A DNA stretch of 64,000 nt from Aureimonas glaciei. GTDB lineage: Bacteria > Pseudomonadota > Alphaproteobacteria > Rhizobiales > Rhizobiaceae. A program made the translations under genes and the position numbers. A model generated the notes under the pieces. It worked only from the letters and a program-made list of their open reading frames with translations, was not told the origin of the DNA and did no database searches. Location of the stretch: contig NZ_BMJJ01000005.1 in NCBI RefSeq assembly GCF_014643375.1, positions 186,001-250,000 on the forward strand. The letters run 5' to 3'. Below, one piece after another: positions 1-9,400 of the stretch. Each line of letters begins with the position of its first letter. Position 1 is the stretch's first letter.

Positions 1-432
1 CTCGGTGCACCCCTGGTCTTCCTGGCGGCGCAGTTGATGCTGGGGCGCAAGCCGTGGCTTCCCAAGGTGATCGCCAACCGGTCGATGACGCGCACCGATT
101 TCGCCACGATGATCGGCAAGGTGGCGCCCTGGATCACGCGGGCCGAAAAACTTCTGAGACCGCGCCTCGTGGTGGTAGCCCGGCCGCCGGCGGAATATCT
201 GATCGGCGCCCTCTGCCTTTTGATGGCGATCATCCTGGTGCTGCCGATCCCGCTCGGCAACATGCTGCCGGCCTTTTCCATCTGCCTGTTTTCCCTCGGC
301 CTTCTCGAGCGTGACGGGGTCTGGATCCTCGTCGGGGCAGCGACCTCCGTCGCCTCGGTCGTCCTCGTCTCCGGCGTTCTGTTCGCCCTCTTCAAGGGTG
401 CCCTGTTTGTCTTCTCGAACGCGTTCCTGTAG
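1..432 (+). CDS. ExoD-family exopolysaccharide synthesis protein (3' part)
   Basis: The reading frame is open from base 1, so only the last 143 residues are present. The visible part has hydrophobic helices, and the stretch NMLPAFSICLFSLGLLERDG is characteristic of the ExoD family (PF06055), inner-membrane proteins linked to exopolysaccharide production and stress tolerance in rhizobia. The end of the protein is a further hydrophobic helix. The true start is upstream of the window. Biochemical function is not settled for the family. The gene stands alone here, followed by 127 bases before the Crp/Fnr gene. Confidence 0.8.
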   Translation, partial: LGAPLVFLAAQLMLGRKPWLPKVIANRSMTRTDFATMIGKVAPWITRAEKLLRPRLVVVARPPAEYLIGALCLLMAIILVLPIPLGNMLPAFSICLFSLGLLERDGVWILVGAATSVASVVLVSGVLFALFKGALFVFSNAFL

Positions 433-559
433 CCGAGGGCATCACCCGCCGCGGTGAGCGAGTCCTCGGGGTCGGAGTGCCTGTTGCGCGGCTTGCCGTT
501 CGCGGGGGCATACCGCTAGGGTTCGCCGACCAGCGGAGGCAGGCAGACAGGAGAACCGA

Positions 560-1312
560 TTGAACAAGTCAGTCGCATTGGGACCCACCAGTCCAATGCA
601 CATTCGGCTGTCGAAGATCATCGACCTGTCCGCTGACGATCAGCAGGCCATCGCCGAGCTTCCCGTAACCATCCGCGACTTCTCGGCCGACCACGACATC
701 GTGCGCGACGGCGACCGCACGCAGCACTGCTGCATCGTGCTCGAGGGCTTCACCTGCCGCTACAAGGTGATCAGCGACGGGCGACGTCAGATCCTCGCCT
801 TCAACATTCCCGGCGACATTCCCGATCTCCAGAGCCTGCATCTGCAGGTGATGGATCACAGCCTGGCGACTCTGGTGCCGAGCCGGCTCGGCTTCGTCGC
901 CCACACCCACATGCGCGACCTCTGCGAGCGGCGTCCGGGCGTCGCCGCGGCGATGTGGCGCGAGACGCTGATCGACGGCGCGGCCTTCCGCGCCTGGATC
1001 ACTGGAATGGGCCGCCTGTCGGCCCGGGCGCGGCTGGCGCATCTCCTGTGCGAACTGCTGCTGCGACTGGACGCAGTGGGTCTGGCCGACGGCTTCCGCT
1101 ACAGGCTTCCGCTGACGCAGGCGGAGATCGGCGACGCGCTCGGCCTCAGCGTCGTGCACGTCAACCGCATCCTGCAGGATCTGAGGGCCGAGGGAATCAT
1201 CGCCATCGACCGCCGGACGGTCAACATTCTGCATTGGGACGGGCTGCGCGCCATCGGCCAGTTCGATCCGGCCTATCTGCATCTCAAGAACGGCGCCACC
1301 GCCATCGATTGA
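560..1312 (+). CDS. Crp/Fnr-family transcriptional regulator
   Basis: A 250-residue one-component regulator. The N-terminal half is a cyclic-nucleotide-binding-like beta-roll (about residues 15-130), followed by a long dimerisation helix and a C-terminal winged helix-turn-helix. The recognition segment LTQAEIGDALGLSVVHVNRI lies near residues 185-204. There is no N-terminal cysteine cluster as in Fnr, so oxygen sensing by an Fe-S cluster is unlikely. The start is TTG at 560, supported by an AGGAGA ribosome-binding site 5-10 bases upstream; an in-frame ATG lies at 596. This type is common in Rhizobiales and its effector is unknown. It is not adjacent to fixLJ, so a FixK role cannot be claimed. 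Confidence 0.85.
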   Translation: MNKSVALGPTSPMHIRLSKIIDLSADDQQAIAELPVTIRDFSADHDIVRDGDRTQHCCIVLEGFTCRYKVISDGRRQILAFNIPGDIPDLQSLHLQVMDHSLATLVPSRLGFVAHTHMRDLCERRPGVAAAMWRETLIDGAAFRAWITGMGRLSARARLAHLLCELLLRLDAVGLADGFRYRLPLTQAEIGDALGLSVVHVNRILQDLRAEGIIAIDRRTVNILHWDGLRAIGQFDPAYLHLKNGATAID

Positions 1313-1328
1313 CGAGACGGCGCCGCGA

Positions 1329-1760
1329 TCAGTTCGGCGGGCGGTAGTCGCGAAGGAGAATGCGCAGGGCCGGCTCGTCGACGAGATTGGCCGCCTCTTC
1401 CTGCGCAAACCATTGCCGGGAACGCTGGGCAGCCTCCGGCCAGATCTCGTCGAGATAGCGCACTTCGAGCGGAAAGACCGTGACGGTGCAGCGGACCGAC
1501 GAGCCGTCGTCGGCGAGTTTGTCGTACTCATAGGCGCCGACGGGCTGCTTGCTCGACTTGCCGATCACGCCGGCCTCCTCGAAGGCTTCCTGCGCCGCCG
1601 CCTTGTGCGGGCTGCGCAGCTTCATCGGCCAGCCCTTGGGGATGATCCAGCGCCGCGTACCGCGCGATGTCACCAAGAGGATGCGCAGTCCACCGTCCGT
1701 CCCGACGGCGTAGGGCAACGCGCCGTATTGTACGTTCCCTCTCTTTTGCGCCAATGCCAT
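1329..1760 (-). CDS. NUDIX hydrolase (diphosphoinositol-polyphosphate-phosphohydrolase-like)
   Basis: About 143 residues from the ATG at 1760; a TTG at 1766 is an alternative start. The Nudix box is recognisable as PKGWPMKL followed by AAAQEAFEEAGV. The EE-x-G metal-binding core is intact, but the usual Arg of the REU motif is Gln. This pattern is typical of the DIPP-like subgroup found in many Rhizobiales. The enzyme should cleave a nucleoside diphosphate-linked or polyphosphorylated substrate with Mg2+, but the substrate is not predictable. It ends 16 bases from the convergent Crp/Fnr gene. Confidence 0.85.
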   Translation of the reverse strand: MALAQKRGNVQYGALPYAVGTDGGLRILLVTSRGTRRWIIPKGWPMKLRSPHKAAAQEAFEEAGVIGKSSKQPVGAYEYDKLADDGSSVRCTVTVFPLEVRYLDEIWPEAAQRSRQWFAQEEAANLVDEPALRILLRDYRPPN

Positions 1761-2188
1761 CTCCAAGGTCCCGGGCTGCCAGCCCAGGATCGATTAGTTT
1801 GTATTCATGCCTGAGGATATCCCGGCTGCGACGTCCGCCCGCGGGAGCAGACTAACAGCGATCCGGGAGGTGACCCGACTGTGCATGATTCGTGCCATCT
1901 TTGACAGCGAAGCTTGCTTGATGCCTGCGCCGAGTCGAAGAGCATATATGGTGCATCCGCCGCCGGAACCAAGATGGTGCGCACGGCGCGCGGCCCGATC
2001 GAGGGTTCCAACGGGACCCGCCGCCTCGTGCCGATGGGATCACAACGCCGCGATGAGCACCGGCGGGCGACGGCCACACTTCGTAACAAATCATCCCGTG
2101 CTGGCCATCAATCGCAATCTGAATGTCCGAAATCCGCCACGGCGCGGGACGACCTTTGCTGCAGTGCAATCGAAGGAGATGGGTCGCC
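1761..2188. other. gene-free stretch between NUDIX gene and 234-aa protein gene
   Basis: About 430 bases with only short open frames that have neither a plausible ribosome-binding site nor a recognisable sequence. The stretch must carry the promoters of the leftward NUDIX gene and of the rightward gene at 2189. A TTGACA hexamer occurs at 1901-1906 but I see no matching -10 box. No repeat stands out. Confidence 0.4.
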
Positions 2189-2893
2189 ATGACGACGACG
2201 ATAGGTCAGCGGGTCAACGCCATCGGCAGACGCGTGCTCGCCCAGACGGCGATGTCGGCGACCGTGATGACGGGGCTGCATTTCGCCTCTGTCGCCGATT
2301 TTCCGCCGGCACGCTGGATCTTCGGCCCCGACAGCGCCCCGCAGGCGTCGACGGCAAGCGCTCCCCATGCGCAGACAGAAGGTGGGTCCCCGGTGCGCGT
2401 CGTCACCCTGTCGCCCGGTTCCAGCGCCGCCGTCGTGCCGGCCGGCCTCGGTGCGCCGGCCGCAAGTCCTGCTGCAGACGCGATTGGGCCATCCGGACAG
2501 CGGATCGCGATGGTCGCGCCGGCGAAGGAGGAGGCCTGCGGCCTGGCCTGCACGCCGGTGCCCCAGGCCGTCGCGCACCCGACGCCGCGTCCCGTTGCAC
2601 CGAAGGTCGCCACCGCGAAGCCGAGCGCCCAGCCGGGCACGGCGCGGCCAGCCATCGCACGGGACATGCGGGACGAGGCGCGAGTGCTGGCGGAAGAGCC
2701 GATGCCCGTGGCGGCCAGCATGCCCGACGACATTCCGATGCCGCCCCCGGTTCCGGCCGAAACCGGCTTCGCCCTCGCCGACCTGATCCCCGGCCACCAG
2801 ATGGTGGTCGAGGGCGTCTCCTTCGTCGGCAACCAGGCCCGCGGCGTGGTGACCGGGGTCGCCAGCGGCGCGCTCGATCTCGTCCGTCGCTAA
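2189..2893 (+). CDS. hypothetical protein, Ala/Pro-rich, 234 aa
   Basis: I do not recognise a family. The start at 2189 is chosen for the AGGAG motif about 10 bases upstream; an in-frame upstream ATG (2123) lacks one. Residues 1-40 form a mildly hydrophobic N-terminus that could be a weak membrane or export segment. Residues 45-170 are low-complexity, rich in Ala, Pro and Val, with an isolated pair of cysteines (CGLACTP). The C-terminal 45 residues are more ordered, with two hydrophobic patches (LADLIPGHQMVVEGVSFVG and GVVTGVASGALDLV). The layout suggests a surface or envelope protein with a disordered linker, but this is only inference. Confidence 0.55.
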   Translation: MTTTIGQRVNAIGRRVLAQTAMSATVMTGLHFASVADFPPARWIFGPDSAPQASTASAPHAQTEGGSPVRVVTLSPGSSAAVVPAGLGAPAASPAADAIGPSGQRIAMVAPAKEEACGLACTPVPQAVAHPTPRPVAPKVATAKPSAQPGTARPAIARDMRDEARVLAEEPMPVAASMPDDIPMPPPVPAETGFALADLIPGHQMVVEGVSFVGNQARGVVTGVASGALDLVRR

Positions 2894-3040
2894 AGTTTTG
2901 GCGGGGATGGCTTTTCTTGGAATCGCCGTCCCGCTTGGTGCCTTTGTCCCTGCGAGACCGGCTTCGGCAGGGTCGGCTGGAACGCGATGGCGGGCGAAAT
3001 GCCACGTCATCGCGGCCCGCCCCCGCCGACGCTCCATCCG

Positions 3041-4303
3041 TCAGGCCGCAGCGCTTCCCTGCGCCGGCGCGACGGGCAGCCGCACGGACTGGCGCAGCCC
3101 CCCCTCCGGACGGTTCTCGATCCGAACCGTGCCGCCGGCCTGGTCGATGATCTCCTTGGCGATCGCCAGGCCGAGACCGGCGCCGGGGCGGGATTTTCGC
3201 CGGCCGGGATCGACCCGGAAGAACGGCTCGAACACTCGGCCGAGAAGCGCCTCGGGAATGCCCGGCCCATCGTCCGATATCTCGATCACCGCCCACTCCC
3301 CGTCCCGCCGAATGGCGACCCGCGCGCCGCCGCCGTGCGAGGCGGCATTGTCCACGAGATTGCGCAGCGCTCGCTTCAGCGCCAGGGGACGGCCCTCCAC
3401 CAGGAGGCCGGGGACCGCCTGCCAGTCGACCGAAAGGCCGAGATCGCGCAGTTCCTGGCCGATCTCCGCGACGAGAGGGCCGAGCGGCACGCCGCCCTCC
3501 GCCTTCTGGTCCGAGACCTCCTCGCGCACCAGCCGGATGGCGCTGTCGGCGATCCTGTCCAGTTCTTCCAGGTCCTTCAGCCAGGTCCCCTGCTCCTCCG
3601 GCGGCAGGAACTCGGCTCGAAGGCGCATGCGCGTCATCGGTGTCCGCAGGTCGTGGCCGGCGGCCGCGACGAGGCGCATGCGGCTTTCCATGGCCGTCTT
3701 CAGCCGCGACGACAGGCGGTTCAGCGCGCGCGCCGTGGCGCGGACCTCGACTGGCCCCTTTTCGTCGATGTGGAGGATCTCGCCGTCGGGCCCGACCGAA
3801 GCGATCGCCGTCTCCAGCATGCGCAGCGGACTGACGATCTTGTTGGCGGCCAGGATCGCCACGGCGACCGAGCCGAGCACGACCACCGTAAGATAGGCCG
3901 TCAGCGGCCGGATCGAGGATTGGGGCAGCGCCGGAAAGGGCAGATAGGCCCAGACATCGCCCTTGAGGGGAATGCCGAGATAGGTGTCACCGTCGATCGT
4001 GGCGACGACCACACCGAAGGCTTCGCCGATGCCGGCCAGCGCCGCGTTGATTCCGGCCGTCTGCTGCTGGCTGATCGTGTCGGTGGCGGGCGCGGGGCCC
4101 GTCTTCACCCCGAGGCGGTCGGCCTCTTCCACGGACCCCTTCAGGACCGCCGAGACGAGCCGGGCCTCCTGCGCGAAGGCTCGGTCGAAACTCTGCCGGC
4201 GCGGCGGATCGATGATGGAATAGGTGACGAAGGCCGCCAGCACGGCGACCGCCGTGACCGCGATCATCAGCAGGAGGGTGAGACGCGCGTGCAGCGAATT
4301 CAT
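3041..4303 (-). CDS. two-component sensor histidine kinase (OmpR/EnvZ type)
   Basis: A 420-residue inner-membrane kinase. Two membrane helices (about residues 8-31 and 135-153) flank a roughly 100-residue periplasmic sensor. A HAMP linker (about 154-206) leads to the phospho-accepting His217 in GHDLRTPMTRMRLRAEF. The C-terminal ATPase domain shows the N-box (LVDNAASHGG), G1 (DDGPGIP) and G2 (GAGLGLAIAKEI) motifs. The start codon overlaps the stop of the response-regulator gene by 4 bases (ATGA), so the two are translationally coupled with the regulator first. The pair lies divergent from an RND efflux operon, which it probably controls; the signal is unknown. Confidence 0.93.
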   Translation of the reverse strand: MNSLHARLTLLLMIAVTAVAVLAAFVTYSIIDPPRRQSFDRAFAQEARLVSAVLKGSVEEADRLGVKTGPAPATDTISQQQTAGINAALAGIGEAFGVVVATIDGDTYLGIPLKGDVWAYLPFPALPQSSIRPLTAYLTVVVLGSVAVAILAANKIVSPLRMLETAIASVGPDGEILHIDEKGPVEVRATARALNRLSSRLKTAMESRMRLVAAAGHDLRTPMTRMRLRAEFLPPEEQGTWLKDLEELDRIADSAIRLVREEVSDQKAEGGVPLGPLVAEIGQELRDLGLSVDWQAVPGLLVEGRPLALKRALRNLVDNAASHGGGARVAIRRDGEWAVIEISDDGPGIPEALLGRVFEPFFRVDPGRRKSRPGAGLGLAIAKEIIDQAGGTVRIENRPEGGLRQSVRLPVAPAQGSAAA

Positions 4304-5034
4304 GCCGGCGTCTCCAGCCGCTCGACATGGGCGGCGAACTGGTAGCCGCCGTTGCGCACCGTCTTGAACAGCCGGAACACGCCGCCATCGCCGAACTTCC
4401 GGCGAAGACGGCTCATCGTCACGTCGATCGAGCGGTCGAAGGGATCGATGTAGCGGCCGTGCAGAAGATCGAGCAGCACGTCGCGCGACAGCACCCGGCC
4501 GGGCCGTTCGAGGAAGATCAGGAGGAGGTCGAATTCCGCACCGGTCAGCTCGATCTCCGTGCCCTCGGCGTCGCGCACGCTGCGCCGCCCGGGATCGGCG
4601 CTGTAGCCCTCGAACCGGTAGCCGGCGGCCGGCAGCGGACCGGCTTCGCCGCCGCGATCCGGGCCGCCCCGGCGCAGGACGGCGCGGATCCGGGCGGAGA
4701 GCTCCCGCGGATTGAACGGCTTGCCGAGATAGTCGTCGGCGCCCAGCTCCAACCCGACGATGCGGTCCACATCCTCCTTCAGCGCCGTGAGGAGGATGAT
4801 CGCCAGATCGGGCCGGCGGTCGCGCAGTTCGCGGCAGAGATCGAGCCCCGAGCCGTCCGGCAGCATGACGTCGAGCACCACCAGGTCGATGGCGGCATCC
4901 AGCAGCTTCTGCTCGCATTCGCGCCGGCTGCCGGCGAGGATGGTGTGAAACCCCTGGCCATCGAGATACCGGCCGAGCAGCCGGCGGATTTCGAGATCGT
5001 CGTCGACGACCAGCACCCTGATCCTGTTTTCCAT
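4300..5034 (-). CDS. OmpR-family response regulator
   Basis: 244 residues from the ATG at 5034, which starts directly with the receiver strand (ENRIRVLVVDDD). The acidic pocket is at residues 11-12, the phospho-acceptor is Asp55 (LVVLDVMLPDG), the switch Thr is Thr83 and the conserved Lys is Lys105 (GKPF). The C-terminal half is an OmpR/PhoB winged helix with the usual LTGAEFDLLLIFLERPGRVL and DVTMSRLRRKFGD motifs. It is the partner of the kinase encoded immediately downstream (ATGA overlap). The divergent efflux operon at 5357 is the most likely target. Confidence 0.94.
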   Translation of the reverse strand: MENRIRVLVVDDDLEIRRLLGRYLDGQGFHTILAGSRRECEQKLLDAAIDLVVLDVMLPDGSGLDLCRELRDRRPDLAIILLTALKEDVDRIVGLELGADDYLGKPFNPRELSARIRAVLRRGGPDRGGEAGPLPAAGYRFEGYSADPGRRSVRDAEGTEIELTGAEFDLLLIFLERPGRVLSRDVLLDLLHGRYIDPFDRSIDVTMSRLRRKFGDGGVFRLFKTVRNGGYQFAAHVERLETPA

Positions 5035-5356
5035 GCCTGGCTCCTCGCTCCGCCCTCCTCTATCCCGCATCGCGGCGCCGCCCGCGACCGCAATTTTGTT
5101 GCAGAACATGTCGAGAAGCGGCGCCGATGCCTGGCGCGCAGCGGCGGGCGGAGCTTGGATACGTTTCGTAACAGATTGACATTTCCGTTCCATACAAGCG
5201 CCAGACAATGCGATTACCTATGTAAGCGAAGGCAGGGGACGGGCACGCCCGCTCCTGCCGCGACCACGGTGCCATCCCCCCTCTGGTGCTGTGGTAGAGC
5301 CGGAGCGTCCCTGGACGTTCCGGCTCCACCCCGCTTCCGCAGCCTGCGAGACCGCC
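5035..5356. promoter_or_regulatory. divergent promoter region between response regulator and efflux operon
   Basis: 322 gene-free bases between the leftward regulator-kinase operon and the rightward efflux operon. A TTGACA hexamer lies at about 5176-5181 in a locally AT-rich patch, next to the small inverted repeat TACG-TTT-CGTA. The main structure is the 30-base near-palindrome at 5297-5326, listed separately. Promoters for both directions must lie here, but I cannot place -10 boxes with confidence. Confidence 0.5.
5297..5326. promoter_or_regulatory. 30-bp near-perfect palindrome upstream of efflux operon
   Basis: Arms GAGCCGGAGCGTCC (5297-5310) and GGACGTTCCGGCTC (5313-5326) are complementary at 13 of 14 positions around a 2-base centre. 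It ends 30 bases before the start codon of the periplasmic adaptor gene. With so small a loop it reads better as a protein-binding site than as an RNA hairpin, though a leader hairpin is possible. The divergent OmpR-type regulator or an unlinked repressor could bind it. Confidence 0.55.
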
Positions 5357-6451
5357 ATGCGCCAACCGATGATCCTTCTTGCCTTGTCGCTGGCCGTGAG
5401 CGCGATCGTTCCCGCCGGGGCGCAGGACGCCGTGGCACCCGCGGCGGCGAGCCTGACCGTGACGACCGACGCGGTGCGCAGCGAAACCGTGGCGACCAGG
5501 ATTTCGGCGACCGGCCTCGTCATCGCCGCCGAGGAGGCGACCGTCAGCGCCACTGCCGGGGGCCTGGTCCTGACCGAAGTGCTTGCCCACGAGGGCGACC
5601 AGGTGGCCGCCGGCGAGATCCTCGCCCGGCTCGACGGCGCGCTGATCGAGGCGCAGATCGCCGAACAGGAGGCGGCGATCGCCAGTGCCGAGGCGAGCTT
5701 TGCCACGGCCGTTTCCGCGAACGAGCGCGGCCAGCGCCTGGCCAAGACCGGCGCCCTGTCGGCCGAGACGGCGGAAGAGCGGCAGACCACGGTGAAAACC
5801 ACGGAAGCGGCGCTGGCCCAGGCCCGGGCCGCGCTGGGGACGCTGCAGGTGCAGCTCGACCGCACCATCGTGCGCGCGCCCTTCGCCGGCATCGTCTCGG
5901 CCAAGCCTGCAACGCTCGGCATCACCGTCCAGACCGGCACCGAAATCATGCGCGTACAGCGCGACGGCGCCCTGCGCGCCGCCATCGACGTTCCCGAGCA
6001 GTATCTCGCGGCCCTGTCGACCGGCGACGGGGCCGCGGTGACGGGACCTTCCGGCAAGACGATCGACGGGACGATCGCCCTGATCGGCGAGACCGTGGAT
6101 AGCGCCACGCATATGGGCCGGGTCGAGATCGGCCTGCCGCCGCAGTCGAACCTCAAGGCCGGCATGTTCGTGCGTGCGACCATCTCGGCCGGCGGCAGCC
6201 CGGCGATGACCGTCGCCGAAAGCGCCCTGACCTGGCGCGACGGCAAGACGGCGGTCTTCGTGGTCGCCGCGGACAACGCCGTCGCGCTGAAGCCGGTCGA
6301 CGCCGGCACGCGGCAGGATGGGCGCGTCGCCGTCACCGGCGACCTCGCCGAGGGCGACCGCGTCGTCACCGCCGGCGCCGGCTTCCTCAACGACGGTAAC
6401 ACCGTCCGCGTCGTGACCGAGCAGGCCGCCAGCGGAGAGCCCGTCCAGTGA
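5357..6451 (+). CDS. efflux RND transporter periplasmic adaptor subunit
   Basis: 364 residues from the ATG at 5357, which gives a clean signal peptide (MRQPMILLALSLAVSAIVPAG, cleavage after the AGA motif). The body follows the membrane-fusion protein plan: a lipoyl half-motif (ATVSATAGGLVLTEVLAHEGD), an alpha-helical hairpin (about residues 90-150), the second lipoyl half (RTIVRAPFAGIVSAKPATLG), then beta-barrel and membrane-proximal domains. It should bridge the RND permease and an outer-membrane channel; no TolC gene is present nearby. Its stop overlaps the permease start (GTGA), so both are made from one transcript. Confidence 0.93.
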   Translation: MRQPMILLALSLAVSAIVPAGAQDAVAPAAASLTVTTDAVRSETVATRISATGLVIAAEEATVSATAGGLVLTEVLAHEGDQVAAGEILARLDGALIEAQIAEQEAAIASAEASFATAVSANERGQRLAKTGALSAETAEERQTTVKTTEAALAQARAALGTLQVQLDRTIVRAPFAGIVSAKPATLGITVQTGTEIMRVQRDGALRAAIDVPEQYLAALSTGDGAAVTGPSGKTIDGTIALIGETVDSATHMGRVEIGLPPQSNLKAGMFVRATISAGGSPAMTVAESALTWRDGKTAVFVVAADNAVALKPVDAGTRQDGRVAVTGDLAEGDRVVTAGAGFLNDGNTVRVVTEQAASGEPVQ

Positions 6452-9400
6452 AGAACATTTCCGCCTGGTCGATCAAGAATCCGATCCCGACCATCGTCCT
6501 GTTCCTGACTCTTGCCTTTGCGGGCGTCTGGGGCTTTGCCCAGCTGCGCATCAACAACATGCCGGACATCGATTTTCCCATGGTCACGGTGACGGTCGTG
6601 CAGACCGGGGCCTCGCCGACGGAGATCGAGACGCAGGTCACCGAGATCATCGAAAACGCCGTCAACACGCTCTCGGGCGTCGAGAGCGTGACGTCCACCG
6701 TATCGGAAGGCTCCTCCGTCACCGCCATCGAGTTCGCGCTCGACACCGACCTGACGCAGGCGACCGACGACGTGCGCAACGCCGTCACCTCGGTTCAGTC
6801 GGATCTGCCGACGGCGGCCGAGACACCGCTGGTCGCCCGCGTCATCATCGGCGACAATTCGGTGCTGACCTATGTCGTCGACGCGCCGTCGATGAACCCG
6901 GACCAACTATCCTGGTACATCGACAACGACGTCTCCAAGGCGCTCCTGAAGCTCGACGGGGTGTCGAAGATCTCCCGGTCCGGCGGCGTCAACCGCGCCG
7001 TGCTGGTGAAGCTCGATCCCGACCGGCTGGCGGCGCTCGGCGTCACCGTGCAGGACATATCGCAGGCGCTGGCCGCCCAGAACGCCAACCGCTCGGGCGG
7101 CCGCACCATCGTCGGGTCGAGCGAGCAGTCGGTGCGCACGCTCGGCCGCGTCGATTCGATCGAAGCCCTCGGCGATACCCGCATCACCCTGTCCGACGGC
7201 AAATCGATGCGCCTCGCCGATTTCGGCACGATCGACGACAGCTGGGAGGAGCCGCGCTCGCGCGCCCGGCTGAACGGCAAGGAAGTCGTCGCCTTCTCCG
7301 TCTTCAGCGCCAAGGGATCGAGCGAGATCGGCGTCACCAATGCCGTTCGCGCGGCCGTCACCGCTTTCGACGCGGCGGACGACAAGGCCGAGTTCACCGA
7401 AGTCACGTCGTCCTCGACCTTCGTGCAGGAAAGCTATGACGCGGCCCTGGAGGCGCTGTGGATCGGCGCGGCGCTCGCCATCGTCGTCGTCTTCCTGTTC
7501 CTGCGCGACATCCGGGCGACGCTCGTCGCCGCCACCGCGCTGCCGCTGTCGCTGATCCCGACCTTCGCCGTCATGGCCTGGCTCGACCTCTCGCTGAACA
7601 ACATCACGCTGCTGGCGCTTTCGCTCGTCGTCGGCATCCTCGTCGACGACGCCATCGTCGAGATCGAGAACATCGTCCGGCACATGCGCCAGAGCGGCAA
7701 GACCGCCTATGAGGCGGCGATCGAGGCCGCCGACGAGATCGGCCTGGCCGTCGTCGCCACCACCATGACCATCGTCGCGGTCTTCGTGCCCGTCGCCTTC
7801 ATGCCCGGCATTCCCGGAAAACTGTTCGTCAGCTTCGCCATCGCCGTCTGCGTCTCCGTCCTGTTCTCGCTGCTGGTCGCCCGCACGCTGACGCCGCTGA
7901 TGGGCGCCTTCTTCATCAGGGCCGCCGGCGGCGACAGCCATGACGACACGCCGAATTGGGTTTTCGGCTATCTCGCCGTGCTGAAGCAGGCGCTGCGCTT
8001 CCGCTGGCTGACCGTGCTGATCGGCATCGCCTTCTTCGCCGGCTCGATCATGCTCGCCTTGCAGCTGCCGACCGAATTCATGACCGCCTCCGACCGCGGC
8101 CGCTCGCTCGTCTCGGTCGAGATGCAGCCCGGCTCGACGCTGGCCGAAACTGACGCCGTGGCCCAGGCGGTTTCGGCCAAGCTCGCCGCCGAGCCGGAAG
8201 TCGCCTCGGTCTTCACCTCCATCGGCGCGGCGACCGAGGGCGGCGGCGGGCCGCAGCGCGGCACGACCGCGAGCGTCACCTCGGCAACGGTCACCGCAAA
8301 CCTCAAGGAACGGGCCGACCGCGACGTCAGCCAGCAGGAGTTCGAGAAGCGCTCGGCGCATCTCTTCGACGACATCCCCGGCGCCCGCATCCAGTTCGGC
8401 GCCGACGGGCAGTCCGGCTCGAAGGTCTCGATCACGCTCGTCGGCGCCAATGGCGACCTCCTCGCCGAAACGGCGGCGCGGCTCGCGGTCGAGATGCGCG
8501 GGATCGAGGGCGTCAACAACCCGATTTCCAGCGCCGCCGCGGCCAAGCCCGAGCTCGTCATCACCCCGGACAAGGCGAAGATGGCCAGCCTCGGCGTGAC
8601 CTCGCAGCAGATCGCGACCCTCGTGAACGTCGCCACCCTCGGCGACAACGACAGCGCGCTGGCGAAGTACAATCTCGGCGACCGGCAGGTCTACATCATC
8701 CCGACGCTGACCGACGCCGCCCGCGGCGACCTCAGCCAGATCAAGTCGCTGATGATCCGCGGCACCAGCGCCACCGTGCCGCTCGATTCCGTCGCCAGCT
8801 TCACCTTCGGCGCCGGCCCGACGAGCATCAGCCATGTCGACGGCGACCGCACCGTCGCCGTCGAGGCCGAGCTTTCCGGGCTGACGCTCGGCCAGGCCCA
8901 GGCGGCGATCAACAAGCTGCCGGTGATGCAGAACCTGCCGGCAGGAATCGCCCAGCGAGCCGAGGGCGACGCCAAGCGCATGGCGGAGCTCTTCTCCGGC
9001 TTCGTCATGGCGATCGCCGTCGGCATCCTCCTGATGTTCGGCACGCTGGTTCTCCTGTTCAACTCCTTCCTGCAGCCGATCACCATCCTCACCGCTTTGC
9101 CCCTGTCGATCGGCGGCGCCTTCGGCTTCCTCTATCTGACCGGCGCCTCGATCGCGGTGTCGGTGCTGATCGGCGTGCTGCTGCTCATGGGCATCGCGGC
9201 GAAGAACTCCATCCTCCTCGTCGAATACGCCATCCTCGCCCGGCGCGGCGGCATGGAGCGCGGCCAGGCGCTGATCGAGGCGGCGACGAAGCGCGCCCGC
9301 CCGATCGTCATGACCTCGATCGCCATGGGGGCCGGCATGGCGCCGATCGCGCTCGGCATCGGCGCCGATGCGGAAAGTCGCGCGCCGATGGCCATCGCCG

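Noticed and set aside
560-1312. FixK identity for the Crp/Fnr gene
   Set aside because: It is 24 kb from fixLJ and has no FixK/Fnr cysteine set; the sequence supports only the broad family.
3041-4918. A single long minus-strand frame spanning the kinase and part of the regulator gene
   Set aside because: The kinase has its own ATG at 4303 overlapping the regulator stop; the upstream part of the frame is a shadow of the response regulator in another frame.
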